A DNA stretch of 64,000 nt from contig NC_052132.2 of NCBI RefSeq assembly GCF_016086655.4, positions 7,132,805 to 7,196,804 of the forward strand, given 5' to 3'. The translations under genes and the position numbers were made by a program. Shown here piece by piece: positions 53,640-64,000 of the stretch. Under the pieces are notes generated by a model. It made no database searches. It was not told the DNA's origin and worked only from the letters and a program-made list of their open reading frames with translations. The stretch's first letter is position 1; every line of letters begins with the position of its first letter. Source of the DNA: Lepeophtheirus salmonis. Its lineage: Eukaryota > Arthropoda > Copepoda > Siphonostomatoida > Caligidae.

Positions 53640-54280
53640 TAACTTACAACATGTCGGCTTTCACTTTTGTAGATAGTATTAAAACTCCTATTCTTATGAT
53701 GAATCAAGGTTAAGGGGTTCCAAAGATCCTCGATGGTTTTTACGTCAGAAATCAGGAGATTAAAAAAAAATCAACTTTAGTTCTATTTTGTGATTATTTG
53801 AGAAGGAGAAACAGTATCAAAAAGAAAAAAAACAGCGTTAAAGTGATTAAGAGTGAATATTTTACATCTCTGAGAGATAGTTAAAATAATCCAAAGATTT
53901 TTTTTTGGATGTGTCAAATCTTTTTATTCGGAGCAAATAAAAATATATGTCTGCTTGGGAAAATATATGGGATTAATAGTGTAAAAAATAACGTTTAGGG
54001 GGAGCTATAAAATATTGAACATACTGGTAACTGAACGCACATTGCAGTATTAGAGTTTAATTTTTGATATTCAATATCAAAATAAAAGCGCTTACAATGT
54101 CCTTATGAGGGGTGTGTCGTCGAAATCAAACAATTTATTATCTCTGCAGTATTTACCTAAAGAAGATAATTAATTAGTGTAATTACATAGGGGATAAAAA
54201 AATGATTTCCATATATGCATAATAAAAGGATAGTATGGTAGGTTAATAAGCTTTTTTTGTGTTACAAAGTCAAGGCAAAT
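53640..54280. other. Spacer, nothing recognised
   Basis: The left 120 bases share the C-rich minus-strand composition of the ND4-like stretch. The rest is AT-rich. Confidence 0.35.
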
Positions 54281-54284
54281 TGTA

Positions 54285-54790
54285 TTCTGTCGGTTTTTAC
54301 TTATTCGGTACAGTCTATTCTTAGGACCAGTCGTGTCAGTCCTTGGAACCTATACTTAAGACTGTAGATCTTTCAGAATGTCAGTACTAGACCTGTTTAA
54401 AAAAAAAAAAAAACTCAAGTGAAGTCTTCCAGGACCTAACTTAATTATTCATAAGATTGATAAGCAGGGCTGATCAAGACCGGCCCAAGAATGGACTGGA
54501 CAATACTGCAGTCTTCAGTCCTTAATAAGGACCAACATAGCACGTAAGGCAAATGTGAAGTTACTCCGTGGTATTAGAGGATTATGTAGCGGCTATCCCT
54601 ATTTAGGACTGAAAACTGCAAAGAGTCCAGTTCAGTTCTGCCTATCGGTCCTAAAACTACTAAAATTCCGTCCTTGGATGACTTTACTCAACTTTATATC
54701 TTCTTGTTTTGATCAGTTCTAGTACTGAAAGATCAAAGGACCGACAGTCTTAAGGACCAGTCACAAGGACGGATAGTACTCATTTATATT
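54285..54790. repeat. Foldback repeat of about 500 bp rich in AGGACC words
   Basis: The left arm (CTTAAGACTGTAGATCTTTC, then AG..TCAGTACTAGACCTG) is matched in reverse by the right arm at about 54700-54785 (read inward: CCTTAAGACTGTCGGTCC, GATCTTTCAGTACTAGAACT). The whole stretch is dense in GGACCAGTC, GGTCCT and related words, which also occur at 8600-8660. Exact ends and target duplication were not found. Confidence 0.6.
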
Positions 54791-56390
54791 TTATTTTTTT
54801 AAAGTTGGATGATAAAACATTTTATTCCATTATTTGGTTAATAAAAAGAACGTTTTACTACATTTTTAAAAATGATTTGCAAATTTGACGAACTAACTTT
54901 ATTGATAATTCAAAGAAATTAACAAATTGTTTCAGAATATTTTACTGAACACTAAGGGAATGAAGTTGAAAATTATACAGATAGAAATGATTCTTATTAC
55001 TATGACTTTACATTTTCTCCCCAATACTTTTAAGTAACCTTCTGAAGCATTAAATCCAAGTATATACCCACTTTTTATTTATTTATTATGATAATGCCTT
55101 GCTTGGGATTTATTCGTATATTTAACAGTTTTTAATTAAGGCTTAGTGACTGGAATTAATTGTTTAGCTTAAAACTCGTTCTATGTTTTTCCTTTTTATT
55201 TGTCGGATTCTCCTTACTTTCCATACGAAGACTGAGGCGTAGAACTGTATCTATTAAAATGCAATATTTAGCTATTATTGTAGTTATATAAGTCTGCAAC
55301 TTCATCAATTATTGATACGTACTAATTTGATTGACACAATTTATATAAAGTAAAAAATATTTCATAAAATTTAATGTTTTAATATAAAAATAACAATTAT
55401 AGTTTGTTGAAATTCCAAATTCATGTTGTTAAGAATATTTTAAAATAAAGCTTTTATTTTTTCTAGATATTTTATATTCATACAAGTATTTGTAGCATTT
55501 TAATGGGTATGAACGTGTAAAAATGAAAAGAATAGATAAAAATATGAAACAAAAATTAAATTACAAAAGTATATCAATCATTCAATTGTTTATCATGTAT
55601 TTGAACACGTTTCATTTTCTACACAGTTCACTATCTACATCATTAAAAGAAAGTTTAAATTTTATGTCATATAAAGATTATTACAACCTTAACTTTCAGG
55701 TGTACTATAAATATAGTGTAGTTGAAATAAACTTTATAATATAATTTTTAAAGTTCAATAACTGATTTAGTTAGATATGACGCATCGATCAGATTTGTAA
55801 TTCATTTTGTAAAATATTATTTTTGGGCATGAAAACTACTCTTTTATTTTTAATTTTAAAAGGTTAGAGATGTAAAAAAAAAAAAGAGCCTTCCCAGAGA
55901 GTGTTGATTATTCACAAATCCTGCGGTTTAGCAAGTTGTATGAACGATTTGTTTTTGTTTTACAACTTGCCTCAATCTTACAATATTCATGTATAAAACC
56001 TATTTTTTGCACTGAAAAATGGCTTATAATTTGTACCACCCATTTTTTAAAATTGATTTCTGGCTTCCTTCTGGTAGTTTTATAGTCAAATGGTTTAAAT
56101 AAAAGTTGCTTCAGGATAATAACAGGGTTTTCATACCATTTTCATAATTTGGCAGGAGTGCAACTTATTAGTTATAATGCAAAGTTTCTGAAATAACAAA
56201 CAATTCTAAAAACTTAGCTAGAATATTATAGAAACTAGATTAACATAATCTTTTGTAATATTTGAAACTAACAATGAAAATTTTATGAACAGTCACATCT
56301 AAGTGAACTGCAAAAGCAAATATTTATATTCTACTTCATAGGATTTTAATGCATTTATTTGACTTTATTTATTTATTTTTTTTGAAACAG
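54791..56390. other. Spacer, nothing recognised
   Basis: AT-rich. The phrase CAAGTTGTA...TACAACTTGC near 55934-55968 is a short imperfect palindrome without further support. Confidence 0.35.
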
Positions 56391-56394
56391 ACAT

Positions 56395-56840
56395 AAAATG
56401 TGTGAACAAGGGACAAAAGTACATCATGTATCTAGATTACTTGCCACACATATAGATTGAAAAAACCATCACTATTATCGTTAGGATCAATGTGAGGTCC
56501 GTTTGCAATATCCAACATGGCAAAAACATTGGTAGAGGGACGTCCAAACATTCAGGAAGTTGAGTTATGTTCCCAAAACTTCCCTAATTTCTGGCCTAAG
56601 GACATGTGGCTTACGTAAACTCCGACACAAATCCTCTGAATTCCTTTTTTTTGTAAGTTGCCATAGATGGCATCACAAATGTAACCTCACACCGAAATGT
56701 GGATGACCTAATTTCCTCCATCTCCAAAGTCTGAGTAAAGTGCCGAAGGACAAAATTGTCAGAGTCTGTACCAGCTTCTGGAATTGTATTGAGGCCTTCA
56801 TTGCTTTTAATGGAAGCTATGTCAATTAAGATGTAATCTC
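56395..56840 (+). pseudogene. Mariner transposase C-terminal relic
   Basis: Plus-strand reading across frameshifts gives QNFPNFWPKDMW, SDTNPLNSF (third catalytic Asp changed), DGITNVTSHRNVDDLISSIS, then VRVCTSFWNCIEAFIAFNGS and YVN with a stop. The order and spacing match the end of mariner enzymes. The N-terminal two thirds are not visible. Confidence 0.65.
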
Positions 56841-56918
56841 TTATATTTGTCAAGAATTTGTGTGAATAAATGTATATATTTCTTAAATTAAACAATAAGA
56901 TAATTTTTTCAACGAAAA

Positions 56919-56937
56919 TTTTTTTTTTTTTTTTTTT
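56919..56937. repeat. Poly-T run of 19 bases
   Basis: Simple homopolymer downstream of the mariner tail. Confidence 0.9.
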
Positions 56938-57065
56938 GCAGACCGGAAAAATTTGTTCCCAGATCCAGGATAAATTAGACTTATTATACGAATATTGCCA
57001 GCCAAAATATTTTCCATTTCAGGAAATGTAAATATATTTTCAATTTACAGAAAAACTGTTCAATA

Positions 57066-58319
57066 TACCGGGCCGTGCAGAATTATTTACCAATTTTTGT
57101 TCAGAACATATCAAGGACAATAATAACATTTCGAATGACTTGAGAAACAATTTATTCATACATTTTTAGAATAATAAAATAGTTTGTGATCAAATTCAAT
57201 CAATGTAGCCACCATTTGACTCAAAGACACTGGTCAGGCGACGTCTGAAGCTGCCACAGACTTGCTGGATGTAATCGGCGTCCATGGAGGCCCAGGCCTT
57301 GTTGACAGCAGCTTTTACGGCATTTATGTTTTTGTGTCATTTTTTGCAGGCCTTGGTCTCCACGTGCGCCTAGATAGAGAAGTCTAGTGGGTTCAAATCT
57401 GGGCTCTGAGGGGGCCAGTAGTCATTGGGCCAAAAGGTTATGTTGTCCTTGAGCCACTCCTGAGCTTTCTTGGAAGCGTGGGCGGGTGCTCCATCTTGTT
57501 GAAAAACCCAAGGAGAATTGCCAACTATGGATTTGATTCACGGAAGGACCTTGGGCGTCAGAATCTTCACATAATCCTCCTCTGTTAATCTGTAGCCAGT
57601 GAGGAACCATACCGGATTCACGGCCTTCCCGTTTGAGTCCACGAGGCCCAACATCATCAACGAAGCAGGGTGCTTTGTTGTTTCCACATAGCGGTGCTTA
57701 TCTTGCACATCTCCAAAAATGAAAAACAGGATCGACCGTAAAAGTTTTATCATTGGAAAAAATGATGATGCGTCCAGATGAGTATCATTCAAGATTTTCT
57801 TGGCACGCTCAAGTCTGACTTCTCGCTGACGTTAAGTTAGCAGATGGCATTCAGTACGCCTCATGGACTTTCCTCCAGCCCTTTTCAATGCCCTTGAAAC
57901 ATTTGATCTCGACGTTCCCATCTTTCTGGCCATGTCGGCAATGGACCTGTTGGGAGTCCTCTTGAACACTACCTTTACTTGCCTTGTTGAGACAGTGGGC
58001 TTCCTGCCAGCCCCAGGGGAATGCTTGAGATCACCCCCCAGCCTACAAGCACTTGGAAACGTTCTAAATTTTCTTCAACGAGGCCCAAACCTGTTCCTTA
58101 ATGTTGTTATGAAGCACTCCCGCTCGGAGGAGGACTGCAATTTCGATCCTTTTTGTTTCCTGATTGGACATGGTCTCACGTGTGGAAGTTGTTACGCTCT
58201 CTCAGGAAGGATTTTTGTATATTTTAACAGTAAAAATACGAAACAATCAGATTGGTTGCCACAAAACCTCTTAAAAAGTATATTTACATCATCGGTAAAT
58301 AATTTTGCACGGCCCGGTA
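57066..58319 (-). mobile_element. Nearly full-length mariner element with intact ends
   Basis: Inverted ends TACCGGGCCGTGCAGAATTA (left) and, read inward from the right, TACCGGGCCGTGCAAAATTA are flanked by TA on both sides (57064-57065 and 58320-58321). The element is 1254 bp, normal for mariner. It encodes one transposase on the minus strand, listed separately. The good condition of the ends and gene indicates a fairly recent insertion. Confidence 0.92.
57200..58171 (-). pseudogene. Mariner transposase, nearly full length, lightly broken
   Basis: Starts MSNQETKRIEIAVLLRAGVL and ends FESNGGYID plus stop, about 324 codons. The three catalytic Asp are visible: SNDKTFTVDPVF, FQQDGAPAHASKKAQEW and [15 protein letters not shown]. 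The second and third are separated by 36 residues. Damage is limited to frameshifts, mostly in the N-terminal half and around the first catalytic region, and a TAG that replaces the Trp usual after PLDFSI. The enzyme's role would be cut-and-paste movement of this element. A cluster of active relatives elsewhere in the genome is likely but not shown here. Confidence 0.85.
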
Positions 58320-58321
58320 TA

Positions 58322-59330
58322 TATAGCTTCTATCGAAGTTGTCATTGTAAAAAAATCATTGGAAATTAGGAGGGGTCTTTCTTTAAAAGGCAATGATAGT
58401 TTTTAATCTGCGTGGAGTCCCACAAAATTATAAGAACAAACAATTTTTACCTACAGCTATATAATGTTTTTTGAAGTAGCGGTGCCTCTTTTTAATCTGT
58501 TTCCAAGTCCCAGAGTTATCATATAAAAATTCCGTGTGCGTGAGGTGAATTTGGGGAAATTATAAGGTTTATACTATTCCCGCCCATTTTCAGATGTGAA
58601 AACTATCAACAGATCCTTAGATAAGGCAAATCGGTAAATGAATAACTATAAATACAGTACAATTGTTGCAATTTTCCCTAGATTTCGATTTTTGACAGTA
58701 AATTTTTCTTGTGGTAATTTTCTAGAAAGGAATCCTCTTGGTTTATCATTGCAAATTTCAAAGCAAACATATTGATAAATTTATATTATTTTTCTTGTTC
58801 AAAGCTTGAATCTATTGAAAAAACACTTAAACTAATTTATTTTGAACTTTAATTGAAAATAACAATGACTATCACGTTTTATTGTCCATTAATTAGTTTT
58901 AATTATGCTGGCTCTCCATAATGAACTTTTCAAATTTATATTACTTCATATTGATGATTTTTGAATTTACCAACACTTCTTAAATCAGGGATTTATGAAC
59001 CCATTTATACGAAATAGTATCATTAATATTTTATCTTAATTTATTTAATATTTTGCTTCATTGTCCATATTTTATTTACATATTTGAGTTAATTATACGC
59101 TTTGTAGTCAAATTTGTGGCATGGGATAAGATATCCAAGAATTTTCTCTATAGTATAGTTTTTTATATACTTCTATTGGCTCCGATGTGCCCTTTCAAAT
59201 AATAAAGCCAATTTATTCAATATTTTATAGTGACAAATAATTATGGGTACTTCAAGTGCAATAAATGATAAATAAGAATAATTTGTTAATAGAAATTGAT
59301 GATTATTAGTTGAAGAATAAAAATATTATC
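58322..59330. other. Spacer, nothing recognised
   Basis: AT-rich without supported feature. Confidence 0.4.
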
Positions 59331-59395
59331 TAATCTCAATTTTGAGAAAAATATTCTAGCTTGCTTTTGTGTTGACCAGCCACATATTTTATATG
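59330..59395 (-). repeat. Dispersed repeat family D, inverted copy
   Basis: Read on the minus strand: GGTCAACACAAAAGCAAGCT, AGAATATTTTTCTCAAAATT. It matches 47750-47810 closely and 30708-30775 in part. Confidence 0.6.
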
Positions 59396-59805
59396 AAATA
59401 GTGTTGTCCGGATATCAATAATTTTCTTTCTGGTTCTGGTAATACTGCAGAAGATTTATTGTTCAGAACTTTTGGAGTTATGATCTCCAATGAGAGTGAC
59501 TTCCTCATATTGATGAAACCGGCAGTGGATTAAAATATGAAGTTGTTTTTCATAGTTACAGATTTCCTACTATCAAATTATCAATATACACAGAGCATTA
59601 GTTGTCCCAAGCTTTCCTTAGTAAAAACATTGTAAAATTAAATGATGACCAGTGATGTAAATCCAATCATTTGTTAGGATGGTCTCTTTTCTTGCAATTG
59701 GTTATCTGAAGAATGGCTTTTATTTTCCTTAGAAATGATTATTATTATTTAATTCTTGAGTAATGAACATCTTTTCCTAAATAGATCCATTTAATATGAC
59801 AAAGT

Positions 59806-59824
59806 AAAAAAAAAAAAAAAAAAA
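59806..59824. repeat. Poly-A run of 19 bases next to a family A copy
   Basis: Simple homopolymer just before the repeat at 59.86 kb. Confidence 0.9.
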
Positions 59825-59859
59825 GGTGGGGAAGAACCTAATGAACAAGTACATTGGCA

Positions 59860-60035
59860 AAAATTACTCCAATGTCGATTCCCAACAAACACTCACATCT
59901 ATAACTCTGCAACAGATCCTCAAGGTTACTTACTGTCTTTAATGACCACAAACGAATGTATGTATAATCAGGTATTGAATATCATTCAATGCGGTTGAAA
60001 AGAATTTTACTACTCATGAGTTAAATATTAATGAA
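59860..60035 (+). repeat. Dispersed repeat family A, copy
   Basis: Contains ACTCCAATGTCGATTCCCAA, TCTGCAACAGATCCTCAAGG and CACAAACGAATGTATG in family order, followed as at 9.47 kb by TACTACTNATGAGTTAAAT-like words. Confidence 0.6.
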
Positions 60036-60149
60036 AACGGTTGAAGAAAAGAAAATTCATTCCTTAAATCACCAATTTCAAAAAAACATGTGACATAAAA
60101 GGTACAACGGATTTTTACCCCTACGCATGCCTCATGTCTGGCAATTTTC

Positions 60150-60252
60150 TACTGAGGTCAACTTTCTGAAGGGACTATTCTGAAGGTCAATTTTCTGAAG
60201 GTACTATTCTGAAGGTCAATTTTTGAAGGTACTATTCTGAAGGTCAATTTTC
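60150..60252 (+). repeat. 29-bp minisatellite, about 3.5 units
   Basis: Unit TCTGAAGGTCAATTTTCTGA plus AGGTACTAT, with starts at about 60149 (partial), 60178, 60207 and 60235. Within each unit CTGAAGGT itself occurs twice. One unit is a base shorter. Confidence 0.85.
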
Positions 60253-60779
60253 CTATATGTATAACTTTGTCAGAATTTAAAAAAAAGTTATCGTTTCCAT
60301 CAAAACCTTATTGAAATATATTTTCGATATTCTCTTTAATTGTTATAAATTAGTTCTCAGTTTTTGCAACATTATATTGATTGATAGTTTAGCTTTATGA
60401 TATTTTTACATAAACATAAACTGGAAACTGTATTTGTCATATATTACATTTACTTTGCTAATAAAATTTGATTATTGTCCTTGATAAAATGGCACTTTTT
60501 TAATTACATGAATGCATGCCCATAAAAAAATCAATGCATGTCTCTATGAAAATATTCATTAGGGTGGTCTTATTTTGAATATATTCGAAATATGAGATCC
60601 TTAGGGTCTCAATTTGGTTAGTTGCCCTAAATTTTGAAATTTTATAAAAAAAATGTACTTTTGTTTTGATATCCGCTTTTTCTACAACAAAAAAAAAAAA
60701 AATGGATAACATAATTCAACAACATTTTTTTTTAATTTAAGGAGAATTCCAGATTCAAAAGAACAAACATTGATATTAA

Positions 60780-62250
60780 ATGAATTGCCGATCTGTCTGT
60801 CTTTCTTTTAACGTATCACAGACCAAAAATTCAAGCAACAAATATAAAAAATTTCAATCATGCATATTTTAACTTAATTATACAACAACGTGGAATTTTG
60901 CGCAAACTTGACATTGTTGAACTTTTGGTGACCTTTAAATGAAGAAAAACATCTTTATGGATAAATTTCATAATATAAGTTATAAATTTTTGTGTAATAA
61001 AATATTTTTCCAAATAAAGATATTACCTCCGTGGTCAGCAATGACATGTTAAACAATTTATATCACTTTACTACTCAACTACCAAAATGAAACAGAGATA
61101 TATGCAAAAGATTTGACTTATACTTCCATGAATGCCACATCATTTCCTATTGATAGTTAATATTAACAAAAATAATACTTTAAATTCTTGCATTTTTTAT
61201 CTTTTTGTAAAATTTCAATTTTAACAGTTTATATTTCCTGGAATTGGCTTACGAACGTCTATAATCCTCGACTACTTGGAGGAGGAGTTTTAGTGCGGAT
61301 TCATGGTATGTTTATAAAATACAGTATTTTATAATTATACCCACTCCAAGTATTAACAGCTTTTAGTTGTTCAAAAGAATCTTGATCATCTTTATAATCA
61401 TGGATGCTACTCCAAACATTTGTATTTTACCAAAAAATATTGCTCAAATACTTTAACCTCAGGAGTAGATGTTGATTAAAACATGATTGAAAAATTAAGC
61501 CAACTTTAAGTTCCATTATATGAAGTCAATATTTAAGCTTTTCCATTTTTTTTGAACGAATACAAGCATCAAAATTCCTACATCTATTTTAATTTTTTGC
61601 ATCAAAGCACATGACTTTAACTGTGTCATCAATGGATCAGGCTTGAAAAGTTTCGTATACTAAGTTAAATAGAACCTGTAATTTAGAAATTATGTCTCAA
61701 CGTTATTTTAGAGATTAGTCTTAATTTTAAAAGTTTTTGCTGCTCGAAACTTTTTTCGTTTTCAGTAAATTGTCCCTCTAGTAAAGGGAATTGACCAATG
61801 CTCTGGTTAATGACTTTGTCAGTATCTGCTGAAATAAACACTGTTTTTTTATCTGATACTTAGTCATACTAAAATAATACATATTTATTGTTTACTTCGT
61901 CGTTACCCTCGGCCTCAATTGACCACGGAGGTCATATTTATATTAAAAAACTCCTACTAAATTCATTTTGAAAATCTTTGTATTTTACAAGCATTTCTTA
62001 CTTATTTTATAAAATTAGGTTATAAAGTTATTTTTGTAAAATGAAAGCTAATAAAAAGGTCATCAAGGTCAAGATCATGCAAATGTGCATTTTTTTGTTT
62101 ATCTTAGTAAAGAAATGTACCTACTTGTAAATTTAAATATCTATTAACTGAGTATTTTGGCTTTGTTACGCTAGGGAACAGACAGTTGGGCGGAAAGCTA
62201 TAATTCTTGTCACTACGCTTATCATTCTTTAAGAAACGCAGATAGAGAAT
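60780..62250. repeat. Foldback element of repeat family C, inverted arms about 0.25-0.3 kb
   Basis: The left arm (60780-61037) and right arm (61920-62250) are inverted: inner ends ATTACCTCCGTGGTCA (61022) and TGACCACGGAGGTCAT (61919) are reverse complements with one mismatch, and outer parts carry CTGTCTGTCTTTCTTTTAAC and GGGAACAGACAGTTGGGCGG. The 880-bp centre has no usable frame. A single copy of an arm lies at 39596-39930. Confidence 0.6.
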
Positions 62251-63380
62251 TCTGATATAAAGGTAATAATATTATTTTCAACAAATTTTGTTGGCCTAAA
62301 GTTTTTTTTGCAAAAAAAAAAGACCAAAAGGTTTAATGTATTCTAAATAGAAGATAAAAACACAAAACAATTTTTTCCCTAAAAAGTGTCAAATGTCATA
62401 ACTTTTGAACCGTTGAGATAACTTTAATCTTTATTTGAAAAGCTTCAAAGTTAGTCAATAATATCTATGGACTAAAATGAACATTTTGAGCCCCTCAGTA
62501 CCTCATAATTGGAACATTTAAAAAAATAAGCTCCACCCTAATATACACTTAATTTAGGGTCATAAAATATGTATGTAATTAGTTTAATAGATATATGATA
62601 TTATCTGCAACTGAAACGTCAAGAATAACACTAGGGCTGAAGAAGGAAAAAAAATGTTGTAGTTACGCACATATATAAAATACTTGAAGAAATGAAACAT
62701 TTTATATAAAAAGTGAAGATAATTGAAATGGAGATTTTTTTTATTTATTTTGAAAAAGCTAATTCTCATTTATCTTGGGTATGAAATTATTGGACGTAAT
62801 CGTTTTATTGGCAAAAAGTCAAAAATAGTTAATTTGCTTCGTTTACTACAAATTTCATGTATGGAAAAAAAAAATGGAAAAAATATAAAATATAAGGTGA
62901 ATATCATAAGATGAAATTATTGAACAAAGTATTATAAAACGTAGACCTTAATTATATTTTCATTTGATTATATTACTAGTTTATTATCAACCAAGAAAAA
63001 TGAATTACAGTATTTACATCTGTTCTTGATTATCTACCTTTCCTATCGTTTACAGATTATATATTTTTGAAAAGAAGATTTATTTTGGCATAAAGGAAAG
63101 TGACCCAGGAAATTAGAATATTTATTTTTCATTATACCGCAATAAGTTTTTTACTCATGTACAGCGTGTTCAAGAAAATCTTGAATGAAATATTGAAAAG
63201 GATTTATTGCCTTATCAAATAATTTTCCAAGAGCTTTTCTCGAATATCAACTTGACGAGCAAAGAAACTCTTAAATTTATTTATCCTACCAAGGGTAATG
63301 AGATGAAGTCTAAAAGAAATCCTATGTCAGTAATCCAGAGGATGTAGTTCAACTATTCGATTTTAGATAGATCAAAGTAT
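62251..63380. other. Spacer, nothing recognised
   Basis: AT-rich without supported feature. Confidence 0.4.
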
Positions 63381-63399
63381 TCTCAATGCACTTTGATTG

Positions 63400-63865
63400 T
63401 ATGAGTAATTGTAAGGGATGAAAATGTATTTCCTCCTGTCTGGGTAAATGGCATAATGGTTCAAAATATCATTTTGTGAGCAACAGGTCTTATTTGGTGG
63501 GTATTTGAGCATGGACTCAGGATAGGGCTCCAAAATATCAAAGATTACCCAATTCTAATTTTTTTTAAATAGAGTCAGGGATTTTAGTCCAAGGAATTTT
63601 GGCCTCTGTCATCCCATGTATGTATGAAGCACCAATATGAAAAAGGCTTGTGCTACCTACCATCATAAATTCACCAGCCTAAAGACCTCTGTGGAGGGAA
63701 TACTGGTGCAAAATGTCACAATTGAACAGAAAGTAAGTGTGCTAAAGGTTTATGAAAAAGTGGATATATATATTCCTGCAGAGGGCGGATTTTTAGAAAA
63801 AGTGATATATCTTTATAGTTTGCAAAATAAAAAACATTTAGAACTTGTTTGTTTTAAAAAAAGTT
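63400..63865 (+). pseudogene. Mariner transposase C-terminal relic at the right edge
   Basis: Readable blocks are DENVFPPVWVNG, SKEFWPLSSH (family: WPPSSPD; third Asp region lost), KACATYHHKFTSLKTSVEGI and YEKVDIYIPAEGGFLEK. They match the third-Asp region and C-terminal tail (RVD-x-I-x-AEGG) of mariner enzymes. Frameshifts and a small deletion are evident. Confidence 0.6.
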
Positions 63866-64000
63866 TTCCACTGATATTAAGAGATAGTGTAGTGTGGTCC
63901 CGGTTTTTACAATGAAATAATTTAAATATGTTATGCCTGAGGATTACAAATATATTTTTTCCTTACCTTTAAGTGTTGTCAAAACACACCACGACTATTT

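Noticed and set aside
54285..54790. Regulatory array or CRISPR-like repeat
   Set aside because: The AGGACC words are irregularly spaced and degenerate with no constant spacer length, and the host is an animal; inverted arms fit a foldback repeat better.
57863..58369. 168-codon plus-strand frame
   Set aside because: It is the antisense of the mariner transposase N-terminus, whose own strand shows clear family motifs.
62723..62914. 63-codon plus-strand frame
   Set aside because: Lys/Ile/Phe-rich composition typical of chance frames in AT-rich DNA; no homology or splice evidence.

Overview
This window is AT-rich, intron-bearing, transposon-littered animal nuclear DNA. It holds one clear protein-coding gene, five coding exons of a Shab/Kv2-type voltage-gated potassium channel on the minus strand (35478 down to 14502). 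Nearly everything else is transposon remains and dispersed repeats. The density and style of mariner relatives, the AT-rich spacers, the arthropod-like Kv2 sequence and a probable GG 5' splice site (reported as common in the copepod Eurytemora affinis) together suggest a copepod crustacean, plausibly a sea louse. That species-level guess is inference.

Layout. 0-14 kb: a terminally complete but internally deleted mariner (113-992), two related relics of an unrecognised repeat-encoded protein (2.8-3.8 and 5.5-6.0 kb) with a THAP-domain relic between them, a BED/hAT relic (6.3-6.9 kb), a mariner tail (8.2-8.5 kb), then gene-poor spacer with short tandem and direct duplications. 14.5-35.5 kb: the Kv2 gene. 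Its 14.8-kb intron 2 holds three or four mariner relics, a third possible relic of the unrecognised family and several old duplications. 35.5-48 kb: spacer with one possible terminal exon (36.6-36.8 kb), mariner and BED/hAT fragments, two small non-autonomous elements with defined ends (42.1-42.5 and 44.9-45.5 kb) and a three-unit tandem array (43 kb). 48.3-50.9 kb: a decayed P-element/THAP9-type transposase. 51.3-64 kb: a deletion-derivative mariner with an intact N-terminal reading frame, a possible mitochondrial ND4-like insertion, foldback repeats, a nearly full-length mariner (57.07-58.32 kb), a 29-bp minisatellite and a last mariner relic at the right edge.

The joined Kv2 exons give 597 residues: a long polar N-terminus, a T1 domain with the HX5CX20CC zinc motif, S1-S6 with a complete S4 and a TVGYGD filter, a PIP motif in S6, and an unusually short C-terminal tail. 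The most interesting points are the GG donor of intron 1, the unrecognised repeat-encoded protein family, the P-element relic, the hAT-type element with a perfect 8-bp target duplication, and several unnamed repeat families. I saw no tRNA, rRNA or CRISPR array, and could not identify a promoter.
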